Shown here: in pieces, positions 29,578 through 38,544 of the stretch
Layout: the number at the start of each line of letters is the position of its first letter
How positions within the stretch are numbered: the stretch's first letter is position 1
Origin: Pseudomonas sp. RIT-PI-q
Lineage (GTDB): Bacteria > Pseudomonadota > Gammaproteobacteria > Pseudomonadales > Pseudomonadaceae
Assembly (NCBI RefSeq): GCF_001297125.1
Contig: NZ_LHPC01000022.1
Location: 62,001 to 126,000, forward strand
Direction of reading: 5' to 3'
DNA length: 64,000 nucleotides
Notes under the pieces: generated by a model
What the model was told of the DNA's origin: nothing
Seen by the model: the letters and a program-made list of their open reading frames with translations, nothing else
The model's database searches: none
Position numbers and translations under genes: made by a program

Positions 29578-31938
29578 ATGCCGAAACATAAAAATAAAAC
29601 TGTAAACCCGAACCCTGATTCGCAACCGACCTTGATCAATCGCTATCTGTTTCCCGTCATCATCGGCGTTCTGCTGGCGGCCGTCGCGGGCATCGGCTGG
29701 TTTCTGCTCAGCAGCCATCCGGCCCCCGTGACCTATGCACCGGTGAGCGCACCGGTGGCTCAGCCGGTCAAACCGCAACCGGTTGCCGCGCTGCCGGCGA
29801 AGATGGTCGATGAGCAACAATGCCAAGGCTGCCACAGCGAACAGGTCAAGGACTGGCGAGGCTCGCATCACCAATTGGCGATGCAGCAAGCGAACGCTGA
29901 AACCATGCTGGGCGACTTCAACAACGTCACCTTCAAAGCGGAAAACGAAACCACCCGTTTCTCGCGCAAGGACGACGGATTCTGGGTCAACACCCCCGGC
30001 ATCGACGGCAAGAACGCAGACTTCAAAGTGGCCTACACCTTCGGCATCGCGCCGTTGCAGCAATATTTGATCGAGGTCGGCGAAGGTCGGCTGCAAGCCT
30101 TGGGCGTGGCCTGGGATACCGAGAAGCAGCGCTGGTTTCACCTCTATCCGGGCCAGGGCGTGAACTTCAAGGACCCGCTGCACTGGAGCAAGCCGAGCCA
30201 GAACGCCAACTTCATGTGCGTCGAGTGCCACACCACTGGCTACAAGCGCAATTTCGATGCGGTGAAAAACACCTTCGACAGTCAGTGGAACAGCCTCGGT
30301 GTCGGCTGTCAGGCGTGCCACGGCCCGGCCTCCAATCACCTGGAGTGGACGGCGAAAAAAACTGACCTGATCCACGCCGGGTTTGCCGTCGACCTCAAGG
30401 ACAAGAACGCCATTGTCGAAATCGAAACCTGTGCCCGCTGCCACTCCCGCCGCGCGCCACTGGGCGATGGTTACACCGCTGGCAAACGCCTGATGGATGA
30501 CTATCTGCCCAGTGCCCTGACCCGTGAGTTGTATGCCCTGGACGGCAAAATCAAGGATGAAGTGTTCGAACACGGCTCCTTCGCCCAAAGCAAAATGTTC
30601 GACAAAGGTGTGCGCTGCAGCAACTGCCACAACCCGCACAGCACCGAGCTCAAGGCGCCGGGTAACGGCGTGTGCCTGCAATGCCACAACACCGCCGGCA
30701 AAACCGCCGTTGAAGGTGTCGATGGCAAAGGCTTGCAAGCGAAAAATTACGATTCCATCGAACACACCCGCCACGCCATGGGCCAACCAGGTTCGCAGTG
30801 CGTGGATTGCCACATGCCCGGCAAGTTCTACATGGGCAATGACTTCCGGCATGACCACAGTTTCAGCATTCCCAACCCCGAACGGGCGAAAAAGCTCGGC
30901 ACGCCAGATGCCTGCCTGACCTGTCACCAAGGCAAGGCCGGTGACAAGGACACCGAACAATTCAAGCTCTGGAACACCGCCAACGCCAACGCCGCACAAG
31001 CACCGCGTTACGACGAAAGCCTGTGGCTGATTCGCAACGGTCAGCCCGGCGCCGCGCAAGCCCTGTATGAACAGCTGCAACGCAGCAATTTGCCGGCGAT
31101 TCAACGGGCGACCCTGCTGGCGGAACTGGCGCTGTATCCGAGCGAGCAAGCGCTGAAACTGGCCAGCAAGGACTTGAGCAACCCGGCACCGCAAGTGCGT
31201 GAAAGTGCCGTTCGGGCGATCAGCGCGTTCCTGCCACCCCCGGAGCGTGCGCCGTTGTTGACGCCGTTACTGGGCGATCCGGTGAAGGCAGTGCGCATCG
31301 CCGCCGCCCGGGATTTATTAAGCGTGGCGCACACCGGTTTGGGCAGTGCCCAGGACAACTGGAATGCGGCCATTGCCGAATACGAAGCGGTGCAGAAGAG
31401 CCTGGCCGAACGCGCCGAAGCCAATCTCAACCTGGCCATGCTGTACCAGGCCAGCGGTCGCAGCGGCGAAGTCGAAGCGCTGCTGAGCACGGCCCTCAAG
31501 CGTGACCCGGATTTCTACCCGGCGTTGGTGACCCTGGTGCAATGGCTGGAAGCCAGCGGACGTGGCCAAGAGGCGCAAACACTGCTGGCACAGAGCCTCA
31601 AAGAACGCCCGGACGCCGCGCTGCTGCAACATACCCAAGGCTTGTCGCTGGTGCGTGCGGGCCAATCGGACCAAGCCATGGCGGCCCTGCGCAAAGCCGC
31701 GCAACTGGAACCGCAGAACGCCCAATACGGCTACGTCCTGGCCGTTGCGTTGCACGACAGTGGCAAAATCGACCAAGCCTGCGAAGAGCTGGAACGCTTG
31801 TTGAAAGTCCAGCCGGCCAATCGCAATGCACGGCTGGCGCTGATCCAGTACTACCTGCAAAACGGTCAGGAACCCAAAGCCCAGGTGTTGCTGCAAGGCT
31901 GGAAGAAAATGAACATGGGTGATCCGGCGTTGAAGTGA
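29578..31938 (+). CDS. Octaheme c-type cytochrome with HEAT and TPR repeats
   Basis: A protein of 786 residues. One N-terminal membrane helix (about residues 20-42) anchors a periplasmic domain with eight CxxCH heme motifs between residues 82 and 450: CQGCH, CVECH, CQACH, CARCH, CSNCH, CLQCH, CVDCH and CLTCH. The cytochrome part resembles c554-like multiheme families. It is followed by a HEAT-like stretch (residues 525-585, PQVRESAVRAISAFLP) and four or more TPRs to the C-terminus. It needs the Ccm heme-attachment system (encoded elsewhere). The combination suggests an electron-transfer scaffold for a periplasmic complex. It stands alone after the envelope block, 213 bp from the divergent DUF3313 gene; the redox partner is unknown. 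Confidence 0.9.
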   Translation: MPKHKNKTVNPNPDSQPTLINRYLFPVIIGVLLAAVAGIGWFLLSSHPAPVTYAPVSAPVAQPVKPQPVAALPAKMVDEQQCQGCHSEQVKDWRGSHHQLAMQQANAETMLGDFNNVTFKAENETTRFSRKDDGFWVNTPGIDGKNADFKVAYTFGIAPLQQYLIEVGEGRLQALGVAWDTEKQRWFHLYPGQGVNFKDPLHWSKPSQNANFMCVECHTTGYKRNFDAVKNTFDSQWNSLGVGCQACHGPASNHLEWTAKKTDLIHAGFAVDLKDKNAIVEIETCARCHSRRAPLGDGYTAGKRLMDDYLPSALTRELYALDGKIKDEVFEHGSFAQSKMFDKGVRCSNCHNPHSTELKAPGNGVCLQCHNTAGKTAVEGVDGKGLQAKNYDSIEHTRHAMGQPGSQCVDCHMPGKFYMGNDFRHDHSFSIPNPERAKKLGTPDACLTCHQGKAGDKDTEQFKLWNTANANAAQAPRYDESLWLIRNGQPGAAQALYEQLQRSNLPAIQRATLLAELALYPSEQALKLASKDLSNPAPQVRESAVRAISAFLPPPERAPLLTPLLGDPVKAVRIAAARDLLSVAHTGLGSAQDNWNAAIAEYEAVQKSLAERAEANLNLAMLYQASGRSGEVEALLSTALKRDPDFYPALVTLVQWLEASGRGQEAQTLLAQSLKERPDAALLQHTQGLSLVRAGQSDQAMAALRKAAQLEPQNAQYGYVLAVALHDSGKIDQACEELERLLKVQPANRNARLALIQYYLQNGQEPKAQVLLQGWKKMNMGDPALK

Positions 31939-31961
31939 TCGCGGGCTGATCCGAAGGCCCC

Positions 31962-32030
31962 TTCGCGGGCAAGCCCGCTCCCACAGGTTTTGCCCGCTCC
32001 TTGTGGGAGCGGGCTTGCCCGCGATGGCGT
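31962..32030. repeat. REPIN, short loop
   Basis: TTCGCGGGCAAGCCCGCTCC and onward faces TTGTGGGAGCGGGCTTGCCC and onward, about 20 bp apart. It lies in the convergent junction between the cytochrome gene and the DUF934 gene. Confidence 0.92.
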
Positions 32031-32076
32031 CAGTGCAGGTAAAACTTTTCTCAAGACACGTCGGCCAGAAAACAAC

Positions 32077-32556
32077 TCAACGCCGCCGAAACAACGGCCG
32101 AGGCTCAATCACCGAACGCCCATACAACACGCTCATCCCCGCCAATCCCTTGAGCGCATCCTCCGCGGACTTGTCTTCGCGCACTGCAAAGCTGTCAAAA
32201 CCGCATTGGCGCATATGGCTGAGCTGATCACGCAACACATCGCCGACCGCACGCAACTCGCCGGTCCAGCCCAGTCGCGTGCGCAGCAAGTACGCCTGGC
32301 TGTAGGCACGGCCATCACGGAAGCTCGGAAAATCCAGGGCAATCAGCGGCAGCTGCGCAAACCACGGCTTGAGGCTTTCCACCTCATCGTCCGGTCCCAG
32401 CCATACGCCCTTTTGTGGTGGACCTTCCAGCCAACGGGCCAACGGCAGAATCACGGCACCCGCCGGCCATTCCTCGTTGGCATCCCTGACCAGGGTCCAT
32501 GGATCGTCGGCATCAATGCGCGCCACACCTTCTTCAAGTCGCAGCAGGTTGTTCAT
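32077..32556 (-). CDS. DUF934 protein, partner of nitrite/sulfite reductase
   Basis: A 159-residue soluble protein of the DUF934 (CysX/PA4129-like) family: VILPLARWLEGPPQ, LIALDFPSFRDGRAYSQAYLLR and GELRAVGDVLRDQLSHMRQC are typical. Such proteins nearly always follow a siroheme reductase gene and are thought to support its electron supply or assembly (inference). Its start overlaps the reductase stop by 4 bp, so the two are co-translated. Confidence 0.88.
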   Translation of the reverse strand: MNNLLRLEEGVARIDADDPWTLVRDANEEWPAGAVILPLARWLEGPPQKGVWLGPDDEVESLKPWFAQLPLIALDFPSFRDGRAYSQAYLLRTRLGWTGELRAVGDVLRDQLSHMRQCGFDSFAVREDKSAEDALKGLAGMSVLYGRSVIEPRPLFRRR

Positions 32557-34226
32557 GCCGACACCTCCAGCAGTTTCGGATAAACCTCCTCTTTGAACGG
32601 CTCCAGCCCGATGCGCTGCAAGGTGTCGACGAACAACTCTTCGCTCTCGCGGTAACGGACGAACGTGGCGATGATCCGCTCGATCACCTCGGGTACTTCA
32701 GCAGCGCTGAACGAGGGGCCAATAACCTTGCCCAGCGCGCTGTTCTTGCCTTGGGAACCGCCGAGGGTGATCTGATACCACTCGCTGCCGTTCTTATCGA
32801 CCCCCAGAATGCCGATATTGCCGATGTGGTGATGACCGCAGGCGTTCATGCAACCGGAGATGTTGAGGCTGATGTCGCCCAGGTCATGCAGGTAGTCGAG
32901 GTCTTCGAAACGGCCCTGAATCCCTTGCGCGATCGGGATCGACTTGGCGTTGGCCAGCGCGCAGAAGTCACCGCCAGGGCAAGCAAGGATATCGGTCAAC
33001 AAGCCGATATTGGCGCCCCCCAGGCCTTGCTCGCAGGCCAGGCTCCAGAGCCCGAACAAATCCGCCTTCGGCACATCCGGCAGAACGATGTTCTGCTCGT
33101 GAGCGATGCGGATTTCACCGAAACCGAATTGCTCGGACCACGCGGCTACCGCCTCCATTTGTTCGCCAGTGACGTCGCCCGGCGGCGAAGCGATGCCCGG
33201 TTTGGTCGACAGCACCACGCTGACGTAACCCGGCACTTTGTGCGGCTGGACATTGCGCGTCACCCAACGGGCGAAGACCGGGTTTTCAGCCAGGCGTGTA
33301 CCGAACTCCAGATCGGTGTCGGACAGCGCGCGGTAGTCCGGTGCGACAAAGGCACTGGCCACGCGCTCATATTCGACGTCGGTCAACTGCGCCGGGCCGT
33401 CCTTGAGGTACTGCCACTCCTCCTCCACTTCTTTGGCGAAGGCCTCGATACCCAGCGCCTTGACCAGAATCTTGATCCGCGCCTTGTACTTGTTATCCCG
33501 GCGACCGTGGCGGTTGTAGACCCGCAGCACCGCCTCGCCGCAGGACAGCAGGTGCTGCCACGGCAAGCCCTCGCGGATTTGCAAACCGAGGATCGGCGTA
33601 CGCCCCAGCCCACCGCCGACGATCACCCGCAGGAGCATTTGCCCGTCCGCGCCCGGATAAAGATAGAGCCCGATGTCATGCATCATGATCGCGGCACGGT
33701 CTTGCTCCGCCGAACAAATGGCGATCTTGAACTTGCGCGGCAGAAACAGGAATTCCGGGTTGATGGTCGACCATTGCCGGAGAATTTCCGCCAGGGGTCT
33801 CGGGTCGATCATTTCGTCCGCCGCGACCCCGGCAAAGGCTTCGGTGGTGATGTTGCGCACGCAGTTGCCGGAGGTCTGGATCGCGTGCATTTCCACCTGG
33901 GCCAGGCGTTCGAGAATGTCCGGCACCTGGGCCAGTTCAATCCAGTTGAACTGCATGTTCTGCCGGGTGGTGAAGTGACCGTAGCCGCGATCGTAATCAC
34001 GGGCGATGCTGGCCAGCGTACGCATCTGGTTGGCGCTCAGAGTTCCGTAAGGAATCGCCACGCGCAGCATGTAGGCGTGCTTTTGCATGTACAGGCCGTT
34101 TTGCAAGCGCAATGGCAGGAATTCTTCCTCGCTCAACTCACCCGCCATGAAACGTTCGACCTGATCGCGAAACTGCGCAACCCGCTCAAACACCAGGGCC
34201 CGGTCATAGTCATCGTACTGATACAT
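32553..34226 (-). CDS. Siroheme nitrite/sulfite reductase (PA4130/NirA-like)
   Basis: A 557-residue hemoprotein that reduces nitrite or sulfite by six electrons. Ferredoxin-like half domains contain RLQNGLYMQKHAYMLRVAIP and the siroheme-contacting FTTRQNMQFNW and IQTSGNCVRN. The [4Fe-4S]-siroheme cysteines are Cys416 and Cys422 in ACPGGDFC and Cys459 and Cys463 in SGCMNACG. From memory, the N-terminus MYQYDDYDRALVFERV is closer to the P. aeruginosa PA4130 branch than to CysI (PA1838). With DUF934 and the divergent orphan ccoN, this matches the layout of the cyanide-inducible PA4129-PA4134 cluster. Whether sulfite or nitrite is the physiological substrate cannot be read from the sequence. Confidence 0.9.
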   Translation of the reverse strand: MYQYDDYDRALVFERVAQFRDQVERFMAGELSEEEFLPLRLQNGLYMQKHAYMLRVAIPYGTLSANQMRTLASIARDYDRGYGHFTTRQNMQFNWIELAQVPDILERLAQVEMHAIQTSGNCVRNITTEAFAGVAADEMIDPRPLAEILRQWSTINPEFLFLPRKFKIAICSAEQDRAAIMMHDIGLYLYPGADGQMLLRVIVGGGLGRTPILGLQIREGLPWQHLLSCGEAVLRVYNRHGRRDNKYKARIKILVKALGIEAFAKEVEEEWQYLKDGPAQLTDVEYERVASAFVAPDYRALSDTDLEFGTRLAENPVFARWVTRNVQPHKVPGYVSVVLSTKPGIASPPGDVTGEQMEAVAAWSEQFGFGEIRIAHEQNIVLPDVPKADLFGLWSLACEQGLGGANIGLLTDILACPGGDFCALANAKSIPIAQGIQGRFEDLDYLHDLGDISLNISGCMNACGHHHIGNIGILGVDKNGSEWYQITLGGSQGKNSALGKVIGPSFSAAEVPEVIERIIATFVRYRESEELFVDTLQRIGLEPFKEEVYPKLLEVSA

Positions 34227-34657
34227 GTGGCTACCTCATCAGGATTGATCGGGCTCTGCGGCTAATGCCAGTCGGTCAAGTCACAAAAACCTGTGGGAGC
34301 GGGCTTGCCCGCGATTGCGGTGGGTCAGTCGACATCTTTATCGAATTTGACTCAGCCATCGCGGGCAAGCCCGCTCCCACAAGGGTCGTGGCGTTCAACC
34401 CTTCAACTGTTCGGCATCAGACTTGCGGCTCGTTTTTGAGGTGATGACTATGAACCTGCGGCGCAGGACGTTACAGATTCACCTGAATGCAAAAAAACCA
34501 TATCAGAGCGCGGCAGATCGCCGCAGGCGTGCGCTCTATCTGATCCGTATAAATGATGTTTTCCTGAGTCTGTTTTGTTTCCGGCGGAGTTTCTACAGTG
34601 CATGACAGGCCAGGCCGGGTGGTCTGGCAAGACTTTGCAACCGTGGAAGCATTGACC
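34227..34657. promoter_or_regulatory. Divergent control region of the reductase and ccoN genes
   Basis: This 431-bp gap holds a REPIN (34290-34385) and, closer to ccoN, two dyads: a perfect ATTCA-CC-TGAAT palindrome at 34477-34488, and a longer imperfect dyad, ATCAGAGCGC (34502-34511) against GCGCTCTATCTGAT (34531-34544). A TATAAAT element lies at about 34549-34555. Orphan ccoN genes are often under ANR control, but no canonical TTGAT-N4-ATCAA box was found, only half-sites. Confidence 0.35.
34290..34385. repeat. REPIN
   Basis: CCTGTGGGAGCGGGCTTGCC and onward faces ATCGCGGGCAAGCCCGCTCC and onward, with about 45 bp between. It is in the divergent region between the reductase and ccoN genes. 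Confidence 0.92.
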
Positions 34658-36085
34658 ATGAGCACAACAACTATCGGACAGGCCTACAACTACAAGGTCG
34701 TCCGCCAATTCGTCGTGGCGACCATCGTCTGGGGCGTCGTGGGGATGGCGATGGGGGTGTGGATCGCCTCGCAACTGGTGTGGCCCGAGATGAACCTCGA
34801 CCTGCCGTGGACCACCTTCGGCCGCTTGCGACCGCTGCACACCAGCCTGGTGATTTTCGGTTTCGCCGGCAGTGCGCAATTCGCCGCCAGTTACTACGCG
34901 GTGCAGCGCACCTGCCAGGTGCGGCTGTTTTCGGACAAGCTCGCCGCATTCACCTTTTGGGGCTGGCAGTCGGTGATTGTGGTGATGCTGATCACCTTGC
35001 CGCTGGGCTACACCACGACCAAGGAATACGCCGAAATCGAGTTCTCCGGCGCGGTGTGGATGACCGTGGTGTGGGTCGCTTACGCCATCGTGTTCTTCAC
35101 CACCGTGGTACAGCGCAAGACCAAACACATCTACGTCGGCAACTGGTTCTTTGGCGCGTTCATCGTGGTGATCGCCATGCTGCACGTGGTCAATCACCTG
35201 GCAATTCCGGTGGACTGGTTCAAGTCCTATCCGGTGTATTCCGGCGCCACCGACGCCATGGTGCAGTGGTGGTACGGGCACAATGCCGTGGGGTTTTTCC
35301 TGACCACCGGCTTCCTCGGGATGATGTATTACTTCGTGCCAAAACAGGTCGGGCGGCCGGTGTATTCCTATCGGTTGTCGATCGTGCATTTCTGGGCACT
35401 GATCACCCTGTACATCTGGGCCGGTCCGCACCACTTGCACTACACCGCGCTGCCAGACTGGGCGCAGTCGCTGGGCATGGCGATGTCGTTGATCCTGCTG
35501 GCCCCGAGCTGGGGCGGGATGATCAACGGCATGATGACGCTCTCCGGCGCCTGGCATAAATTGCGCACCGACCCGATCCTGCGTTTCCTGGTCCTGTCCC
35601 CGGCCTTCTACGGCATGTCGACCTTCGAAGGGCCGATGATGGCGATCAAAACCGTCAACGCCCTCTCCCACTACACCGACTGGACCATCGGCCACGTGCA
35701 CGCCGGCGCGCTCGGTTGGGTGGCGATGATTACCTTCGGTTCGCTGTACCACATGATCCCGAAAGTCTTCGGCCGCGAGCAGATGTACAGCACGCCGCTG
35801 ATCAACCTGCACTTCTGGCTGGCGACCATCGGCACGGTGTTGTACATCGCCTCGATGTGGGTCAACGGCATCACCCAGGGCTTGATGTGGCGTGCGATCA
35901 ACGACGACGGCACGCTGACCTACTCCTTCGTCGAAGCCTTGCAGGCCAGCCATCCGGGCTTCGTGGTGCGCTTTGCCGGTGGGGTGTTCTTCCTCAGCGG
36001 GATGTTGCTGATGGCCTACAACGTCTGGCGCACCGTACGGGTTGCCGACGTGGCGATGGCCGAACGTGAAGCGCAGATTGCCTGA
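34658..36085 (+). CDS. ccoN: Orphan cbb3-type cytochrome oxidase subunit I (CcoN4-like)
   Basis: A 475-residue heme-copper oxidase catalytic subunit with about 12 membrane helices. All metal ligands are present: low-spin heme b His61 and His348, heme b3 His346, CuB His208, His258 and His259, and the cross-linked Tyr252 (in [11 protein letters not shown] the Tyr is six residues before the His pair). No ccoO or ccoP gene follows, so it must assemble with subunits made elsewhere, as P. aeruginosa CcoN3/CcoN4 do. CcoN4 isoforms give cyanide- and nitrite-tolerant respiration (literature knowledge); the same role is inferred here. GGAAG precedes the ATG at 34658; an earlier in-frame ATG at 34598 lacks family support. 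Confidence 0.93.
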   Translation: MSTTTIGQAYNYKVVRQFVVATIVWGVVGMAMGVWIASQLVWPEMNLDLPWTTFGRLRPLHTSLVIFGFAGSAQFAASYYAVQRTCQVRLFSDKLAAFTFWGWQSVIVVMLITLPLGYTTTKEYAEIEFSGAVWMTVVWVAYAIVFFTTVVQRKTKHIYVGNWFFGAFIVVIAMLHVVNHLAIPVDWFKSYPVYSGATDAMVQWWYGHNAVGFFLTTGFLGMMYYFVPKQVGRPVYSYRLSIVHFWALITLYIWAGPHHLHYTALPDWAQSLGMAMSLILLAPSWGGMINGMMTLSGAWHKLRTDPILRFLVLSPAFYGMSTFEGPMMAIKTVNALSHYTDWTIGHVHAGALGWVAMITFGSLYHMIPKVFGREQMYSTPLINLHFWLATIGTVLYIASMWVNGITQGLMWRAINDDGTLTYSFVEALQASHPGFVVRFAGGVFFLSGMLLMAYNVWRTVRVADVAMAEREAQIA

Positions 36086-36100
36086 GGCGGGGAGCTTGAG

Positions 36101-36322
36101 ATGATGGAAGTCGTGCTGAATGTGTTGGGCGTGGTGGGGCTTTGGCTGGCGGTTGAATACTGCCTGAAGCACGAGACGGCGCAGAGCCTGGAGGATGCGA
36201 GCCTGATTCCGTTTGCCGATGACCCGGAGGTGGCGCGGCGGGTGGAATTGGCGACGGGGAAGACGGTGAAGGCGGTTGCGCCTGAAGTCGCCAAGCCGGG
36301 CTGGGGCAACCTGGAGGTTTGA
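36101..36322 (+). CDS. Small membrane protein following ccoN (CcoQ-like position)
   Basis: A 73-residue protein with one N-terminal helix (about residues 4-20, VVLNVLGVVGLWLAVEY) and a soluble tail ending in PEVAKPGWGNLEV. It follows ccoN by 15 bp with GGGGAG as ribosome site. Position and form match the small CcoQ4-type gene (PA4134) beside ccoN4 in P. aeruginosa, but clear sequence similarity to CcoQ is not evident to me. It may stabilise the oxidase isoform. Confidence 0.7.
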   Translation: MMEVVLNVLGVVGLWLAVEYCLKHETAQSLEDASLIPFADDPEVARRVELATGKTVKAVAPEVAKPGWGNLEV

Positions 36323-36332
36323 CGCTGATCAA

Positions 36333-36422
36333 TGTAGGAGCGAGCTTGCTCGCGAAAGCGGTGTGTCAGGCAACATCAGTGTTGACTGTGCCGCTTTCGC
36401 GAGCAAGCTCGCTCCTACAGGG
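36333..36422. repeat. REPIN (GCGAGCTTGCTCGC subtype)
   Basis: TGTAGGAGCGAGCTTGCTCG and onward faces TTTCGCGAGCAAGCTCGCTC and onward across about 35 bp. It lies between the convergent small oxidase gene and the next minus-strand gene. Confidence 0.9.
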
Positions 36423-36430
36423 GTTCTGCG

Positions 36431-36925
36431 TTAGCTGCGCTCGCGGGGGATCAGGCTTTGCAGTTGCTGCGCCAGGAAGTTCGCGTCGAACGCGAAGGTG
36501 TCCGGGTCTTTCAGGCCATTGGTCTTGCGCCACTGCCAGTTGCTGGACGGCGGCAGGCACACCAGCGAAATGCTGCCGTAGCGCGCGGCTGTCAGGCCCA
36601 TCACGGCCAATGAGATCTGCCCGCCCGCGCCCATCACATCCGGCACGAATTCCACCGGTTTGCCGGCGATCACAATGGACAGCTTCTCGGTCTTGAAGGT
36701 CGACGTCTCGACCGGCACGCTCGGACCCGAGGCGACATACGCTTCGCGGCTCACTTCCAGCAGGTTCGGCGCCTGGACCGGTTCCAGCCACTGCTGGATC
36801 TGATCGAACAGCTCACCAATGCGCGTCGCCCACACGGCCGATTGCGACTCAAACAGTTGTTTCTTGTGCGCTTCGCTTTCTGCGTAGTGGCGAAGCATCT
36901 CACCCAGTTGCTGTACGTCGTCCAT
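36431..36925 (-). CDS. Conserved hypothetical protein
   Basis: A 164-residue soluble protein that I do not recognise. The N-terminal third is charged and helical (QQLGEMLRHYAESEAHKKQL). The rest has mixed strands (KLSIVIAGKPVEFVPDVMGA, GSISLVCLPPSSNWQWRKTN) and a short helix at the end. No signal peptide or membrane helix. It is a single gene between a REPIN and the AraC regulator gene. The good composition and a GGAAC box upstream of the ATG support it being real. Confidence 0.65.
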   Translation of the reverse strand: MDDVQQLGEMLRHYAESEAHKKQLFESQSAVWATRIGELFDQIQQWLEPVQAPNLLEVSREAYVASGPSVPVETSTFKTEKLSIVIAGKPVEFVPDVMGAGGQISLAVMGLTAARYGSISLVCLPPSSNWQWRKTNGLKDPDTFAFDANFLAQQLQSLIPRERS

Positions 36926-36995
36926 TGCGGTGTTCCTTTGGTTGAAGCGGTGCTGCGGACTTTGAGCATGGCAGATGCGCGCTACCGGCGTACGA

Positions 36996-37772
36996 CTAAA
37001 AGTGTGAGCGGTAGTGGCTGGGGGTCATGGCCAGGTACTTACGGAAGGCGCTGCCCATGTGCGACTGATGGGCGAAGCCGCTGTCGAGGGCGATGCTGGC
37101 CAGGGACAGGTCAGTGGTTTCGATCATCCGCCGTGCCGCTTGAAGCCGTACTTCGACAATGTACGCGTGGGGTGTCAGGCCGATCGCCCGGGTGAAGTCG
37201 CGCAGAAAGCGCAGCTCGTTTTGCCCGTAGCTGGCGGCGAGTTGTTCCAGCGTCAGTGGCTGATGGAACTGCTCGGCGATCTGGTCCAGTACGCGGGTGA
37301 AGGCCTTCGGTATGGCGCGCTGGGTGGTTTCGGTTTGCCGTTGCGCGAGCCCGACGAAACCCAGGGCGCATTGCTCCAGTGCCAGCGTGTCGGGTTGCGG
37401 TGCAAGCAACAGCCGCCGCACCTCCCGGGCCAGACTCAGCGCCTGTCGATTGCCTGCAGACTGCACACGGTGGCCAACGGCGGGCAAATGCTGGTTGGCG
37501 AACTGCTCGTCCAGGCGCATCAGCAGGGATTCGCCGCCAGCGGCTGACTCGGAAAACACTTCCACCCCCACCGGGGTGTACGCCAGCACGCCGGGCAGTG
37601 TGTCGAAATCGACCCGGTGATCCGAGTCGATCGCGTGCACGCCTTGCTGACGTTCCAGCGTCACGCCCAGGGTTTGCCACTGCGCCGGATCACGCGCGCT
37701 ATAAGCGGCGCGAGGTAACAATTGCAGGCAGAGTTTGCCGCCCAAGAGGCGCTGACTCAGCAGACCGGGCAT
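36996..37772 (-). CDS. AraC-family transcriptional regulator
   Basis: A 258-residue regulator. An N-terminal cupin-like sensing region (GGKLCLQLLPRAAYSARDPA) is followed by a C-terminal double helix-turn-helix domain (about residues 160-258) with LTLEQLAASYGQNELRFLRD and the family signature LSLASIALDSGFAHQSHMGS followed by FRKYLAMTPSHYR. The start at 37772 has AGGA at correct spacing; a longer frame upstream would overlap the divergent gene. It is divergent from the racemase gene with a 78-bp shared control region, so it probably regulates that gene. Confidence 0.92.
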   Translation of the reverse strand: MPGLLSQRLLGGKLCLQLLPRAAYSARDPAQWQTLGVTLERQQGVHAIDSDHRVDFDTLPGVLAYTPVGVEVFSESAAGGESLLMRLDEQFANQHLPAVGHRVQSAGNRQALSLAREVRRLLLAPQPDTLALEQCALGFVGLAQRQTETTQRAIPKAFTRVLDQIAEQFHQPLTLEQLAASYGQNELRFLRDFTRAIGLTPHAYIVEVRLQAARRMIETTDLSLASIALDSGFAHQSHMGSAFRKYLAMTPSHYRSHF

Positions 37773-37850
37773 GTGAAATTTCCTGATAGATCGAAACCAA
37801 GATTCACGGGAGACTCTCAAGCAAAGGGTTGCCATCAACAGGAGCACAGC

Positions 37851-38543
37851 ATGCGGACCATCGGCCTTATCGGCGGCATGAGCTGGGAGTCCAGCGCCGA
37901 GTATTACCGCCTCATCAACCAACAGGTGCGCGACCGGCTCGGGCCGTTGCGTTCGGCGAAATTGCTAATGTACAGCGTCGACTTCGGGCCTGTCGAACAG
38001 GCTCAGCATGCCGGACGCTGGGACGATGCGGCGCTGATCCTGGTGGATGCGGCGCGGCGGCTGGAGGCTGGCGGCGCTGATTGCGTGGTGCTGTGTACCA
38101 ACACCATGCACAAGGTGGCCGGGCAGATTCAGGCGGCGGTCGGCATTCCGTTCCTGCACATCGCCGACCCGGCCGGTCAGGCGGCGGTCGAGGCCAGTGC
38201 GCTGAAGGTCGGTTTGCTGGGCACGGCGTTCACCATGGAGCAGGACTTCCTGAAGGAACGCCTCACCGCGCAAGGCTTGACCGTGCTGGTGCCGGAGGCC
38301 GAGGAACGTCAAGCCGTGCACCGGATCATTTATGACGAATTGTGCGTCGGGGTGATCAGCGAAACGTCGCGCAAGGTCTATCAGCGGGTCATCGAATCGC
38401 TGACCCGGCGCGGCGCTCAGGCCATTATCCTCGGCTGTACCGAGATCGGCCTGCTGATCAAACCCGAACACAGCGCCCTGCCCCTGCTCGACACCACCGA
38501 ACTGCATGCGCAGGCGGCGGTGGCGTTTGCACTGGAAGACTGA
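37851..38543 (+). CDS. Aspartate/glutamate racemase family protein
   Basis: A 230-residue cofactor-independent racemase-type enzyme. It starts MRTIGLIGGMSWESSAEYY. The two catalytic cysteines are visible in VVLCTNTMHK and IILGCTEIGLL, spaced as in the Asp/Glu racemase family (YgeA type). It probably interconverts L- and D-aspartate, glutamate or another amino acid; specificity is unclear. AGGAG lies 6 nt before the ATG. The divergent AraC gene suggests inducible expression. Confidence 0.92.
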   Translation: MRTIGLIGGMSWESSAEYYRLINQQVRDRLGPLRSAKLLMYSVDFGPVEQAQHAGRWDDAALILVDAARRLEAGGADCVVLCTNTMHKVAGQIQAAVGIPFLHIADPAGQAAVEASALKVGLLGTAFTMEQDFLKERLTAQGLTVLVPEAEERQAVHRIIYDELCVGVISETSRKVYQRVIESLTRRGAQAIILGCTEIGLLIKPEHSALPLLDTTELHAQAAVAFALED

Positions 38544-38544
38544 C

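Noticed and set aside
34227..34657. ANR/FNR box upstream of ccoN
   Set aside because: Only isolated TTGAT half-sites occur; no pairing with ATCAA at the right spacing.
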